64,000 nucleotides of DNA from Roseitalea sp. MMSF_3546 (GCF_030732865.1 NZ_JASHKB010000011.1:1-64000); one strand, 5' to 3'; counted from the stretch's first letter, positions 1 to 9,361 are shown. The notes: generated by a model not told the origin, from the sequence alone. A program made the numbers and translations.

Positions 1-57
1 CTTCCCTCCCCGTTGAGGGGAGGGGTGAGGGGTGGGGGTAACTGCGCCGCGGCACAT
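1..57. repeat. G/C-rich palindromic intergenic repeat (partial)
   Basis: The window opens in a strongly purine/pyrimidine-skewed stretch with a 7-bp hairpin (CCTCCCC at 5-11 pairing with GGGGAGG at 17-23), followed by G-runs up to about position 40. It lies just beyond the stop codon of hisS. Similar CCCTCCCC/GGGGAGGG sequences are common dispersed intergenic repeats in rhizobia; that link is from general knowledge. The element may extend left of the window. Confidence 0.4.
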
Positions 58-1587
58 TCACCCACCCGCCTGTGCCGCCAGCAACTTCATGACCTCGGCC
101 ACCAGATCATCCTGATCGATCTCGATCTGCCCCGGGCGGGCGGCGCGGTATTCCTCGTTGCTCTCGATCGCGGCGGCTTCCTTGCGCCCCTCGATCATGT
201 CCTTGATCTGGATTTTTCCCGCCGCGCGCTCGTCCGAGCCCTGAATGATCGCGATCGGGCAGCCGCGCCGGTCGGCATAGCGCAACTGGTTGCCGAACTT
301 CTTCCAGTTGCCCTGATACATCTCGGCGCGGATGCCCGCTTCGCGCAGTTTCTGCGTCATCTGCTGGTAGCGCCCGAGCGCTTCGGTGTCGCCATCCATG
401 ACGGTCACCAGCACGGGCGCCACGACCTCATCCGTGCCGAGCTTGCCGAGGTTTTTCAGCGCCGACATCAGGCGCGACACGCCGATGGAAAAGCCGGTCG
501 CCGGCACGTCCTGGCCGGTGAAGCGCTTGACCAGCCCGTCGTAGCGCCCGCCGCCGCCGACCGAGCCGAATTGAACGGTCTCGCCCTTTTCGTTGACGAC
601 ATCGAACAGGAGTTCGGCCTCGTAGACCGGGCCGGTATAATATTCGAGACCGCGGACGACGGAGGGATCGACGATAATCCTGTCGGATGCATAATCGCTG
701 GCTTCTACCAACGCTCCAATTGCGCCTAACTCCCTGAGGCCTTCCAAACCCAGTTTAGTGTCTGAAAAGCGCTCCAATAGGAAGTCGACAGTGTTTTGGC
801 TCTTCTTTGAACCATCCGGCTCCTTATGGATCCGTGCAGCAGCGATGATCGATAGAATACGGTCGATCTGCTTACGATCCAACCCCGCCCCCGGCGTGAA
901 ATCCCCGCTCTCGTCGCACCGCCCTTCGCCCAAGAGCTCCCGCACACCTTCGATACCCAGCCGATCCAGCTTGTCGATCGCCCGCAGCACGGTCAGCCGC
1001 CGGCCGGCATTGTCCTCGCCGCCGAGGCCAATCGCCTCCATCACCCCATCGAGCACCTTGCGATTGTTCACGCGGATCACATAGTCGCCGCGCTTGATTC
1101 CCAGCGCCTCCATCGTGTCGGCCATCATCATCGCCATTTCGGCGTCGGCCTGCACGCCCGGCGCGCCGACCGTGTCGGCGTCGAACTGCATGAACTGGCG
1201 GAACCGGCCCGGCCCCGGCTTCTCGTTGCGGAAGACCCAGCCGGCCCGATAGGTGCGGTAGGGCAGGGCGATCCGGTTGATGTTCTGGGCGACATGGCGG
1301 GCCAGCGGCGCGGTCAGGTCATAGCGCAGGCTCATCCACTGCTCGTCATCGTCCTGAAGCGAGAACACGCCCTCGTTCGGCCGGTCCTGGTCGGGCAGGA
1401 ACTTGCCCAGCGCGTCGGTATATTCGAAGGCCGGCGTTTCGACCGGATCGAAGCCGTAACGCTCGAACACGGCGCGGATCCTGCCCATCATCTCGTCGGT
1501 CGCGCGAATGTCGGCGGCGGTCCGGTCGGTGAAACCGCGCGGCAGGCGAGCCTTCGGCCGTGGCTGCTTTTTGGTCTTGGCGGACAT
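58..1587 (-). CDS. hisS: Histidyl-tRNA synthetase
   Basis: Cytoplasmic class II aminoacyl-tRNA synthetase that charges tRNA-His with histidine. The 509-residue protein has the class II motif 2 region ([13 protein letters not shown], about residues 120-132), the histidine-specific RGLEYYTG motif (312-319), GGGRYDGLV (346-354) and motif 3 (GFSIGVSRL, 365-373), followed by an anticodon-binding domain. The motif 2 loop is of the alphaproteobacterial type. ATG at 1587 follows an AAGG Shine-Dalgarno, and the N-terminus ([16 protein letters not shown]) fits the family. A terminator-like hairpin ends only 14 nt before the start codon. The cognate tRNA-His gene lies at 23.35 kb in this window. Confidence 0.97.
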   Translation of the reverse strand: MSAKTKKQPRPKARLPRGFTDRTAADIRATDEMMGRIRAVFERYGFDPVETPAFEYTDALGKFLPDQDRPNEGVFSLQDDDEQWMSLRYDLTAPLARHVAQNINRIALPYRTYRAGWVFRNEKPGPGRFRQFMQFDADTVGAPGVQADAEMAMMMADTMEALGIKRGDYVIRVNNRKVLDGVMEAIGLGGEDNAGRRLTVLRAIDKLDRLGIEGVRELLGEGRCDESGDFTPGAGLDRKQIDRILSIIAAARIHKEPDGSKKSQNTVDFLLERFSDTKLGLEGLRELGAIGALVEASDYASDRIIVDPSVVRGLEYYTGPVYEAELLFDVVNEKGETVQFGSVGGGGRYDGLVKRFTGQDVPATGFSIGVSRLMSALKNLGKLGTDEVVAPVLVTVMDGDTEALGRYQQMTQKLREAGIRAEMYQGNWKKFGNQLRYADRRGCPIAIIQGSDERAAGKIQIKDMIEGRKEAAAIESNEEYRAARPGQIEIDQDDLVAEVMKLLAAQAGG

Positions 1588-1601
1588 GACAACCTTGCAT
1601 G

Positions 1602-1629
1602 AAAAAGCGCGCGGGCGAGCGCGCGCTTT
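1602..1629 (-). terminator. Hairpin with U-tract just upstream of hisS
   Basis: AAAGCGCGC (1604-1612) pairs perfectly with GCGCGCTTT (1621-1629) around an 8-nt loop. Read on the minus strand it is followed by five T residues (1606-1602), which is a canonical intrinsic terminator. It can end transcription of the BA14K-like gene, but its last T lies only 14 nt before the hisS start codon. It may therefore instead sit in the hisS leader and act as an attenuator. Confidence 0.65.
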
Positions 1630-1702
1630 CCCTAGACGAGCCGTTTGTGCGCCGCAAGGGCGCCGGGTCCGTCGCCGCCGGGGTCAGCCGGTCAGCGTCA
1701 AT

Positions 1703-2182
1703 TCAGCGCCAATAGGGCGAGATGCACGGCTTGCGCGGCCCGTGATAGGGCTGGAAGCTGTTGTCGCTCGCCCGGTAGGAGCGATATTTCGCATCGCACC
1801 AGCGGTAATGCGCCCGGTTCAGATCGATGATCCGCGGACGCACCTTGTGCGGCCTGTGATAGCGCCGCACATAGACATGGCGCCGGTGGTCCGGGCCGAT
1901 CACCACGAAGGCGCGCGGCGGATACCAGTAGCCCTTGTAGTGCCTGTAGCCGGAGCGCTTGTACTTGTAGCCGCGATGACCGTTGAGATAGATGTGGCCG
2001 CCGCGCCAGTGAATGCGCACGCTCACATGGCCGCGATGGCCGGCCTTGACGATGTCGGAAACGCCGGCCTCGGCCGCCGCCGCCGGCAGCTTGAACGATG
2101 TCGCCGCCGCTTCGGCGGGCGTAGCCGTTGCAAATGCGGCCGCGACGGCCAGCGCCGTTGCCAGTCCCAGAATCCTACGCAT
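1703..2182 (-). CDS. BA14K-family secreted protein
   Basis: Small exported protein of 159 residues. The N-terminus (RRILGLATALAVAAAF, then an Ala-rich stretch ending near AEA) is a signal peptide. The body is very basic and rich in Tyr, His, Arg and Gly. The C-terminus (HYRWCDAKYRSYRASDNSF followed by PYHGPRKPC) matches the BA14K module, first known from a Brucella immunoreactive protein and widespread in Hyphomicrobiales. The conserved Cys pair in WCDAKYRSY and RKPC is present. The molecular role is unknown; an envelope or surface location is inferred. I chose ATG 2182 because it begins the signal peptide. The upstream reading-frame extension to 2389 overlaps tag and is not convincing. Confidence 0.8.
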   Translation of the reverse strand: MRRILGLATALAVAAAFATATPAEAAATSFKLPAAAAEAGVSDIVKAGHRGHVSVRIHWRGGHIYLNGHRGYKYKRSGYRHYKGYWYPPRAFVVIGPDHRRHVYVRRYHRPHKVRPRIIDLNRAHYRWCDAKYRSYRASDNSFQPYHGPRKPCISPYWR

Positions 2183-2288
2183 TGTCAATCTCCCGATTGC
2201 CGGTTCGGTCGCATCCCTTCGCTGGTTAATAAACCATGAATCGGGCAAGGGAGCAAAAGGGACCGGTCGCCGGCGGCCCGGCGCGCAC

Positions 2289-2912
2289 TCATGGCCGCTG
2301 GAACGCGGCCCGCGCCGCCTCCACCTGCGGCCGGCGGTGGCAGCCTTCCAGATGATCGTTGACCAGCCCCATCGCCTGCATGAAGGCATAGACCGTGGTC
2401 GGCCCGACGAAGGTCCAGCCGCGCTTCTTCAGGTCCGTCGAGAGCGTCGTCGATGTCGGCGTTGCGGCGAGCGCGCTCAGCGTGGCGTGGTCGCAGACCG
2501 CCGGGCGCTCCTGCGGGCCCGGTTCGTGCGCCCAGAAATAGGCGGCCAGCGAACCGAACTGGGCGCGCATCTCGATGGCGCGGCGCGCGTTGTTGATCGT
2601 CGAGACGATCTTGCCGCGATGGCGCACGGTGCCCGCATCGGTGACCAGCCGCTCGATATCGGCCTCGCCGAAGCGCGCCACCTGCTCGAAGTCGAAGCCG
2701 GCGAAGGCGGCGCGGAAATTGTCGCGCTTTCTGAGGATGGTCAGCCAGGACAGGCCGGCCTGGAAACCCTCAAGGCACAGCTTCTCGAAAAGGCGGACAT
2801 CGTCGGCGACCGGCACGCCCCATTCGGTGTCGTGATAGGCCATGTAGTCCGCGAGTCCGCCATGCCACCAGCAGCGCGCCAGCCCATCCTCGCCCCTCAC
2901 CAGCCCGTCCAT
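2289..2912 (-). CDS. tag: DNA-3-methyladenine glycosylase I
   Basis: Base-excision repair glycosylase that removes 3-methyladenine from alkylated DNA. The 207-residue protein has the family hallmarks: a Cys near the N-terminus (LARCWW), AYHDTEWGVP, LFEKLCLEGFQAGLSWLTIL with the catalytic-region Glu, KRGWTFVGPTTVYAFMQA, and the C-terminal zinc-type H-x3-C (DHLEGCHR), which zinc-snap Tag proteins use with N-terminal Cys and His residues. ATG 2912 gives a normal length. It is monocistronic and diverges from the L,D-transpeptidase gene. Confidence 0.93.
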   Translation of the reverse strand: MDGLVRGEDGLARCWWHGGLADYMAYHDTEWGVPVADDVRLFEKLCLEGFQAGLSWLTILRKRDNFRAAFAGFDFEQVARFGEADIERLVTDAGTVRHRGKIVSTINNARRAIEMRAQFGSLAAYFWAHEPGPQERPAVCDHATLSALAATPTSTTLSTDLKKRGWTFVGPTTVYAFMQAMGLVNDHLEGCHRRPQVEAARAAFQRP

Positions 2913-3128
2913 ATCGTCCCGCCTGTTAACCCTGACGGTTAGCGGCCCGTTCACCACGCCGGCAAACCGCGCGCTAACCTTGCCGAAAGCTTTCGCCCGC
3001 CGGCGCGATTTTACGAGATTCGATTCATAGTTTGCTGGGCGCGCGGAGTCATCGTCCCGTCGAACGCTCATGACAGCCGGTGCCGCCGGGCGTCGGGGCG
3101 ATCGGTGAACAATGTTGCGAGTGGACCG

Positions 3129-3878
3129 ATGAGAATGAGACTTGACCTTGCGGCCGCGACGGCGGCCATCGGGCTTGTTGCGGGTGCCGGCGTCGCCGGC
3201 GCCCAGGACCGCTATACCGCACCGCCGCCCGTGGTCGTCAGCCCGAACCTGACGCAGCCCTGGGTTCTGCAGCTTCACGGTGGCTCGGCGCGCGGTGTCG
3301 CGGCCGCCGCGCCGCAGGTGGTCATCCGCCGGCGGACCGGCGAGCGGCAGGTCTACGAGCCGCGGCGCGAGACCCGGCAGGCGGCGCTGACGCCGACGCC
3401 CACGCCGCGTCCGCGCGGCATGGACCCTGTCTATCTGCCCCAGACCGTGCCGTATCACGGTAGCGAGGCGCCGGGCACGATCGTCATCGATACGCGCGAC
3501 AAGTTTCTCTATCTGGTCGGCTCGGACGGCACGGCGCGGCGCTACGGCGTCGGTGTCGGCAAGCAGGGATTTGAGTGGACGGGCACCGAAACGATCTCAC
3601 GCAAGGCCGAATGGCCGAGCTGGCGCCCGCCGGCGGCGATGATCGCGCGCGAAGCCAAGAAGGGCCGGCACCTGCCGACCTACATGCCCGGCGGCCCGGA
3701 AAACCCGCTCGGCGCGCGCGCGCTCTATCTCGGCTCGACGCTCTACCGCATCCATGGCACCAACCAGCCATGGTCGATCGGCCAGGCGGTGTCCTCGGGC
3801 TGCATCCGCATGCGCAATCAGGACGTCGAGGATCTGTATGCCCGCGTCGATGTCGGCACGACCGTGATCGTGCGCTGA
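3129..3878 (+). CDS. L,D-transpeptidase (YkuD/ErfK family)
   Basis: Periplasmic enzyme predicted to form 3-3 peptidoglycan cross-links or to attach proteins to peptidoglycan. The protein has 249 residues. The N-terminal signal peptide (LDLAAATAAIGLVAGAGVAGAQ) ends near residue 26, a Pro/Arg-rich linker follows to about 105, and the YkuD domain covers about 110-249. The catalytic motif is complete: HGT at 209-211 and SSGCIRM with Cys225 as nucleophile. ATG 3129 or 3135 are both possible starts; an upstream GTG at 3105 would put charged residues ahead of the signal peptide. Such genes are highly multiplied in Hyphomicrobiales, which grow from the pole. Confidence 0.92.
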   Translation: MRMRLDLAAATAAIGLVAGAGVAGAQDRYTAPPPVVVSPNLTQPWVLQLHGGSARGVAAAAPQVVIRRRTGERQVYEPRRETRQAALTPTPTPRPRGMDPVYLPQTVPYHGSEAPGTIVIDTRDKFLYLVGSDGTARRYGVGVGKQGFEWTGTETISRKAEWPSWRPPAAMIAREAKKGRHLPTYMPGGPENPLGARALYLGSTLYRIHGTNQPWSIGQAVSSGCIRMRNQDVEDLYARVDVGTTVIVR

Positions 3879-4011
3879 GCCATGCGCCCGCATGCTGTGG
3901 CGCGTATGCCACAGCGGTGAGCTTTCATGCGCATTGCGGGCCCCGGCGCGCGTTGCATCTTGGCCGGCGTCCTGCCTTCGACTACCGTCGCGCCGAGCGA
4001 AGAGGGGACTC

Positions 4012-4659
4012 ATGCACCGCCTGGCAGTTCTCGCCGCAGCCATCTTTCTTGCTGCAGCGCCACCGGCCTACGCCGATTTCCAGCTGTCCGTGTTCGGCGG
4101 ATGGCAGGGCGCAGCCGACAGCGACGTCACCGTCACCGGAGCCAATCCGGCCGCTTTCAGCGCCCGCTGGCAGGGCCGGTCCTTCGAGACGCCGCCCTAT
4201 TGGGGGGTGCGCGGCATCTGGTGGTTCGACCAGGCGCCGCAATGGGGCGTCGGGCTCGACTACACCCATGCCAAGGTCTACGCCGATGCGGCCACGCTCG
4301 CCGATGCCGGCTGGAGCCGGTTCGAGTTTTCCGACGGCATCAACTTCCTGACGCTCAATGCCATGCGCCGCTTTCAGCGGTGGAACGCTCTGGAGCCCTA
4401 TGCCGGCCTCGGTGCGGGCATTTCGGTCCCTCATGTCGAGGTTACCCGGCCTAGCGACACGACCTTCGAATACCAGCTTGCCGGCGCGGTCATCCAGGCG
4501 CAGATCGGCGCCAACTATCATGTGAGCGACCGCGTCTCGCTGTTCGGCGAATACCGCTTCAACTATTCGATGAACCGGATGAAGCTGACCGGCGGCGACG
4601 AACTCGAGGTCGATCTGGTCACCAACGCGCTGGTGGCCGGCGTCTCGATACATTTCTGA
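4012..4659 (+). CDS. Outer-membrane beta-barrel protein
   Basis: Protein of 215 residues with a clear signal peptide (HRLAVLAAAIFLAAAPPAYA, cleavage near residue 21). Alternating amphipathic strands and a C-terminal Phe (VAGVSIHF) are typical of small 8-strand barrels inserted by BAM. Motifs such as YWGVRGIWWF, WGVGLDYTHAKVYA, EPYAGLGAGISVPHVEV and LFGEYRFNYS resemble a rhizobial outer-membrane group that includes the lipid A oxidase LpxQ. That assignment is from memory of the family and is uncertain. ATG 4012 follows a purine-rich GAAGAGGGG Shine-Dalgarno. The gene stands alone and converges on glcF. Confidence 0.75.
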   Translation: MHRLAVLAAAIFLAAAPPAYADFQLSVFGGWQGAADSDVTVTGANPAAFSARWQGRSFETPPYWGVRGIWWFDQAPQWGVGLDYTHAKVYADAATLADAGWSRFEFSDGINFLTLNAMRRFQRWNALEPYAGLGAGISVPHVEVTRPSDTTFEYQLAGAVIQAQIGANYHVSDRVSLFGEYRFNYSMNRMKLTGGDELEVDLVTNALVAGVSIHF

Positions 4660-4695
4660 GGGCGCGCGGGGGGTTCCGAGCGCGGGCGCGGCGGT

Positions 4696-6054
4696 CTACT
4701 CGGCCGCTTCGATCAGGCGCGACAGGTTCGAGCGTTCCGGCTCCGGCCGCGCCTCGGGCACGCCGTCCGGCTTGTTGCCGCCATGCACCCAGTTCAGCAG
4801 TTCGACCGTGTGCACGATCGGTAGCGCGGTGCCCGTGCCGATCTGCGTGATGCAGCCGATATTGCCGGTGGCGATCAGGTCGGGCCGCGTCGATTCGATG
4901 TTGCGCACCTTGCGCTGCTTGAGTTCGGCGGCGATTTCCGGCTGCATGATGTTGTAGGTGCCCGCCGAGCCGCAGCAAAGATGCCCCTCGGGCGGGTCCT
5001 TGACGGCGAAGCCGGCGGCCTTGAGCAGGTCCTTGGGCGCGCCCGTGATCTTCTGGCCGTGCTGCATCGAGCAGGCCGAATGGTAGGCGACCGTCAGGTT
5101 CGGCCGGATCGCAGGTTCGGGCATGTCGAGCTTTGCCAGATACTCGGTGATGTCGCTGGCGAGGGCGCTGACGCGGGCGGCCTTGTCCGCATAGTCCGCA
5201 TCGAGCCGCAGCATGTGCCCGTAATCCTTGATCGTCGTCCCGCAGCCCGAGGCGGTGACGATGATGGCGTCCAGCCCGCCCTCCTCGATCAGGCGCGTCC
5301 ACACATCGACATTGTTGCGGGCCTCTTCGAGCGCCTGTTCCTCGCGGCCCATGTGGTGGACGAGCGCGCCGCAGCAGCCCTCGCCCTCGGGCACCACCAC
5401 CTCGACGCCGAGCCGTGTCAGAAGCGCGATCGTGGCGGTGTTGATCGATGGCGCCAGCACCGATTGCGCGCACCCGGTCAGGATCGCCACCCGGCCGCGC
5501 CGGCCGCGCAGCGGCGGATGCACCGCCGGCACCGAATAGACCGAAGGCCGCTCCAGCCTCGCCGGGGCCAGCTCGATCATGGCGCCGAACCGCCTGAGCG
5601 GCGCGACGGCGTTGAAGATCGGCGCCAGCGGCCGGCCGATCCGTGCGGCGTGCAGCGCTGCCCGGAACCGGCCCGGATATGGCAGCACCATCGCCAGCAC
5701 CGCCCGCGTCAGCCGGTCGAGCAGGGGCCGGCGATAGGTCTTTTCGATATGGGCGCGGGCGTGGTCGACCAGATGCATGTAGTCCACGCCCGACGGACAG
5801 GTCGTCACGCACGCCAGGCACGACAGGCACCGGTCGATGTGCAGGACCGTCTTTTCGTCCGCCGGCCGGTCGTTCTCCAGCATCTCCTTGATCAGATAGA
5901 TCCGCCCGCGTGGGCTGTCGAGTTCGTTGCCGAGCGTGACATAGGTCGGGCATGTCGCCGTGCAGAAGCCGCAATGCACGCACGAGCGCAGGATCTTCTC
6001 GGACTGCGCGACGTGCGGGTCGGCGAGTTGCTCGGGCGTGAAACTGGTCTGCAT
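4696..6054 (-). CDS. glcF: Glycolate oxidase iron-sulfur subunit GlcF
   Basis: Electron-transfer subunit of the membrane-associated glycolate dehydrogenase GlcDEF, which oxidises glycolate to glyoxylate. The 452-residue protein has two 4Fe-4S ferredoxin motifs (Cys25, 28, 31, 35 and Cys76, 79, 82, 86) and two C-terminal CCG domains (EGCCGALVHHMG and HLCCGSAGTYN). Length and domain order match the family. It is the last gene of the minus-strand operon glcD-glcE-(membrane protein)-glcF, 27 nt after the preceding stop codon. Confidence 0.95.
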   Translation of the reverse strand: MQTSFTPEQLADPHVAQSEKILRSCVHCGFCTATCPTYVTLGNELDSPRGRIYLIKEMLENDRPADEKTVLHIDRCLSCLACVTTCPSGVDYMHLVDHARAHIEKTYRRPLLDRLTRAVLAMVLPYPGRFRAALHAARIGRPLAPIFNAVAPLRRFGAMIELAPARLERPSVYSVPAVHPPLRGRRGRVAILTGCAQSVLAPSINTATIALLTRLGVEVVVPEGEGCCGALVHHMGREEQALEEARNNVDVWTRLIEEGGLDAIIVTASGCGTTIKDYGHMLRLDADYADKAARVSALASDITEYLAKLDMPEPAIRPNLTVAYHSACSMQHGQKITGAPKDLLKAAGFAVKDPPEGHLCCGSAGTYNIMQPEIAAELKQRKVRNIESTRPDLIATGNIGCITQIGTGTALPIVHTVELLNWVHGGNKPDGVPEARPEPERSNLSRLIEAAE

Positions 6055-6081
6055 GACGACTGTCCGTATCGGTGCTGGCGG

Positions 6082-6474
6082 TCAGATCCACCAGCTCTGC
6101 GGGTCCGGCACCGGCTCGCCGCGGCCGAGCCATTGCAGGCCCTTGATCATGCGGATGATCACCCAGATCGCGACGGCAAGGAAGATCAGGAAGCCGATCC
6201 CGACGATCATCAGCAACAGGCCGACGAAGCTGGCCAGAAGGCCGATCCAGAAGGTGCGGATCGCCCAGGTGTAATGGCTTTCGACATAGCCGCCGGCCTT
6301 GCCGCGGTTCATGTACGCGATGACCACGCCGACCAGCGCGCTCAGCCCGACCACGAAGGCGGCAAGATAGAGAACGTAGATCAGTTGAATGTTGCGCGGC
6401 CCCGGCTCGAACCAGCCCTGCGCGGAAACGGGGCGGCTGTGGTCGGGTCCGGATGGATCGGGGGTCTGGCTCAT
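6082..6474 (-). CDS. DUF4870-like four-helix membrane protein
   Basis: Inner-membrane protein of 130 residues. After a hydrophilic N-terminus (about 1-25), hydrophobic segments lie near 28-48, 62-80 and 83-108 (for example LLLMIVGIGFLIFLAVAIWVI). The fold pattern and GYVESHYTWAIRTFW resemble the DUF4870/Tic20-like group, whose function is unknown. It sits between glcE (29 nt gap) and glcF (27 nt gap), so it is co-transcribed with glycolate oxidase and might help place the complex at the membrane; this is inference. ATG 6472-6474 is the first start that avoids overlapping glcE. Confidence 0.75.
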   Translation of the reverse strand: MSQTPDPSGPDHSRPVSAQGWFEPGPRNIQLIYVLYLAAFVVGLSALVGVVIAYMNRGKAGGYVESHYTWAIRTFWIGLLASFVGLLLMIVGIGFLIFLAVAIWVIIRMIKGLQWLGRGEPVPDPQSWWI

Positions 6475-6502
6475 GGCTGCGGGTCCCTTCTGCATGATCG
6501 CC

Positions 6503-7723
6503 TCATGCCGCATCGCGCTCCGCCTGGAAGCTGCGGCGCCCGCAGTTGAACACGCCATCGGGATCGATTGAAGCCCGAATTCGCTCGGACAATGCGCCGA
6601 TTGCCGGCGCCTCGGGCTGAAAGGTCGGGGTTTGCGCGCGGACCGCCTCCGGCGCCCGGATCAGCGTGGCATGGCCGCCGCCGTTTCGCGCAACTGCGCC
6701 GCGCACCAGGGCTGCCTGCGGGTCTTCGCCCGCAAGGCGCAGCCAGATGAGCCCGCCCTGCCAGTCGTAATAGGCCTCGCCCCGGGTCATGGCGCGCACG
6801 TCGCCGACGATGGCATGGCCCGCCATCGGCGCCGCCGAGATGCGCCAGACGATTCCCTGTCCGTCGGCGAACGGCGCGCCATCGCCGATCGCCGCCCAGG
6901 CCGCGCGCGAGGCGGTCTCGCCGATCTCTTCGAGCGCAAGATCGGTTTCGAGCGCCGGCTCGAGCCGGCCGATGCGCTCGGCGATGGCATCGGCGAAACC
7001 CTCGAGCCGCAACAGCGTTGCCGGACCTTCGCCGACAACGGTTTCGGCCACGCGCGCCGGCAGGTGCGCGGCCGCCGAGACCTCGGCGCTGGTCGCCATG
7101 GCCCGTGCCATCAAGCGGGCGGCCGCGGCATCGTCGGCCCCCCTGATGAGGAGCGTGGTTTCGCTCGCCGGTCGCGGCAGCACCTTGAAGGCGACTTCGG
7201 TGATCAGTCCCAGCGCGCCCCAGGACCCTGCCATCAGCTTGACCAGATCGAGCCCGGTGACGTTCTTCATCACCCGCCCGCCGCTCTTGACCGCCTCGCC
7301 CCGGCCATTGACGAAGCGCACGCCCAGGAGCGCGTCGCGCGCCGCGCCCGCCGAAAGCCGCCGCGAGCCCGACAGGTTGGTCGCCGCGACCCCGCCGATT
7401 GTCTGGCCGGCATCGGCGTCCAGCAGCCGGCCCCAGTCGGGCGGGGCGAAGGCCAGCATCTGGTTGTTTCCGGCAAGCGCGGCCTCGATCTCGGCAAGCG
7501 GTGTGCCCGCGCGCGCCACGATCACCAACTCCTCGGGATTGTATTCGACGATCCCGCGCAGCCCGGTTGACGAAAGCGTCGCATCGGCCGTCGTCGGCTG
7601 GCCGATGACCGCCTTCGAGCCCGCGCCGGCAATGGCGAGCGTGCGCTTGCCGGCGCGCTGCTCGGCGACCATGGCGCAGGCTTCATCCTCGCTTTGCGGC
7701 GTCAGTTGCTCGGTTTCGGCCAT
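6503..7723 (-). CDS. glcE: Glycolate oxidase FAD-binding subunit GlcE
   Basis: Second flavin subunit of GlcDEF. The 406-residue protein has an FAD_binding_4 (PCMH-type) domain near residues 15-180, including ELVIVARAGTPLAEIEAAL and QTIGGVAATNLSGSRR. The C-terminal part (SIDPDGVFNCGR) has the usual GlcE ending. ATG 7723 lies 1 nt beyond the glcD stop (TGACATG), so the two are translationally coupled. Confidence 0.94.
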   Translation of the reverse strand: MAETEQLTPQSEDEACAMVAEQRAGKRTLAIAGAGSKAVIGQPTTADATLSSTGLRGIVEYNPEELVIVARAGTPLAEIEAALAGNNQMLAFAPPDWGRLLDADAGQTIGGVAATNLSGSRRLSAGAARDALLGVRFVNGRGEAVKSGGRVMKNVTGLDLVKLMAGSWGALGLITEVAFKVLPRPASETTLLIRGADDAAAARLMARAMATSAEVSAAAHLPARVAETVVGEGPATLLRLEGFADAIAERIGRLEPALETDLALEEIGETASRAAWAAIGDGAPFADGQGIVWRISAAPMAGHAIVGDVRAMTRGEAYYDWQGGLIWLRLAGEDPQAALVRGAVARNGGGHATLIRAPEAVRAQTPTFQPEAPAIGALSERIRASIDPDGVFNCGRRSFQAERDAA

Positions 7724-7724
7724 G

Positions 7725-9167
7725 TCAGCCCGCCTTGCGCGCCGGCAGGTCGAGCGGGAAGACCTTGGCCGGGTTGAGGATCCAGCCGGGATCGAAGGCG
7801 GCGCGCACCGCCATTTGCTGGTCAAGGTCGACCTCGGCGTACTGGTGGCCCATCAGGTCGCGCTTTTCCATGCCCACGCCGTGCTCGCCGGTCAGGCAGC
7901 CGCCGGCATCCACGCACAGCTTGAGAATGTCCGCGCCCGCCGCTTCGGCCTTTTCGGCCTCCGCCGGATCGTTGACGTTGTAGAGGATGAGCGGGTGCAT
8001 GTTGCCGTCGCCGGCATGGAACACGTTGGCGACCCGCAGCCCGTAGCCATCGACGATGCGATAGGTCTCGCGCAGGACGTGCGAGAGCTGGCCGAGCGGC
8101 ACCGTGCCGTCCATGCAGATATAGTCGGCGATGCGCCCGGTCGCGCCGAACGCGCTCTTGCGCCCCTTCCAGATCTGCGCCGCCTCGGTCGCCGACTGGC
8201 TTTCCTTGATCGAGGCCACGCCATGGCGCCTGGCGATGGCGATGATCCGCTTGAGCATGGCGTCCATCTCGGCCTCCGAGCCCTCGACCTCGATGATCAG
8301 CAGCGCCTCGACGTCGAGCGGATAGCCGGCCTGGGCGAAGGCTTCGCAGATCTCGATGGCCGGCTTGTCCATGAACTCGATGGCGACCGGAATGATGCCC
8401 GCCCCGATGATGTCGGAGACGCACCGACCCGCCTCGTCGGAGGAGGCAAAGCCGAACAGCACCGGCCGCGCGCCCTCCGGCCGGGCGAGCAGGCGCACCG
8501 TCGCCTCGGTGACGATGCCGAGCTGCCCCTCCGACCCGCACAGAACGCCGAGCAGATCGAGCCCGGGCGCATCGAGCGCCTTGCCGCCCAGCTCGACCAC
8601 CGTGCCATCGGCGAGCACCACCGTCGCACCGAGCAGGTTGTTGGTGGTCACGCCGTATTTGAGGCAATGGGCGCCGCCCGAATTCATCGCGATGTTGCCG
8701 GCGATCGTGCAGGCGAGCTGCGAGGAGGGATCGGGCGCATAGAAGAACCCGTCGGCGGCGACGCGCTCGGAAATGGCAAGGTTCGTCACGCCGGCCTGCA
8801 CCGTCGCCGTCCGGTTGTCATGGTCCACTTCGAGGATGCGGTTCATGCGGCTGACGCCGATGACGACGGCATCCTCCTGCGGGATGGCGCCGCCGGCGAG
8901 CGAGGTGCCCGCGCCGCGCGGGACCACCGGCACGCGGTTGCCGGAGCAGTATTTCAGGACGGCTGAGACCTCGGCCGTGCTTTCGGGCAGCACCACGGCC
9001 AGCGGAACGCGCCGATAGGCGGTGAAGGCGTCGGTCTCGAACGGAACCAGCTCGCGCGGATCGGTGATCAGGCCCTGCTCGCCGACCCGATCCGCGAGCG
9101 CGGCCACGATTTCGGCCCGGCGCGCCATGATCGCCGGATCGGGTGCGGGAAATTCGATGGCGTTCAT
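7725..9167 (-). CDS. glcD: Glycolate oxidase catalytic subunit GlcD
   Basis: FAD-linked subunit that oxidises glycolate (and probably D-lactate) to the 2-oxo acid. The 480-residue protein has an FAD_binding_4 domain with PRGAGTSLAGGA (83-94), CTIAGNIAMNSGGAHCLKYG and an FAD-oxidase C-terminal domain with NVFHAGDGNMHPLI and GCLTGEHGVG, whose His residues are typical active-site and metal positions. The start ATG at 9167 has a strong GGAGGGC Shine-Dalgarno. It is the first gene of the glc operon and diverges from a LysR gene across a 269-bp promoter region. Confidence 0.96.
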   Translation of the reverse strand: MNAIEFPAPDPAIMARRAEIVAALADRVGEQGLITDPRELVPFETDAFTAYRRVPLAVVLPESTAEVSAVLKYCSGNRVPVVPRGAGTSLAGGAIPQEDAVVIGVSRMNRILEVDHDNRTATVQAGVTNLAISERVAADGFFYAPDPSSQLACTIAGNIAMNSGGAHCLKYGVTTNNLLGATVVLADGTVVELGGKALDAPGLDLLGVLCGSEGQLGIVTEATVRLLARPEGARPVLFGFASSDEAGRCVSDIIGAGIIPVAIEFMDKPAIEICEAFAQAGYPLDVEALLIIEVEGSEAEMDAMLKRIIAIARRHGVASIKESQSATEAAQIWKGRKSAFGATGRIADYICMDGTVPLGQLSHVLRETYRIVDGYGLRVANVFHAGDGNMHPLILYNVNDPAEAEKAEAAGADILKLCVDAGGCLTGEHGVGMEKRDLMGHQYAEVDLDQQMAVRAAFDPGWILNPAKVFPLDLPARKAG

Positions 9168-9361
9168 GCCTGCCCTCCGTGGACCGCCGGGTTCGTCCGA
9201 CTGGTCAAGAAACTTTACCACTGATCCTCCCACAAGGCAACGCCGCCCGACGCAGCGGCGCGCGGGCTCTGGACTCCCGGTGCGGCTGCCCCATCTAGCG
9301 CGGTTGGGGTGAGGCAATGGATGCATGCCATGGGCGGACCGCGACATTTTGTCGACTTTCC

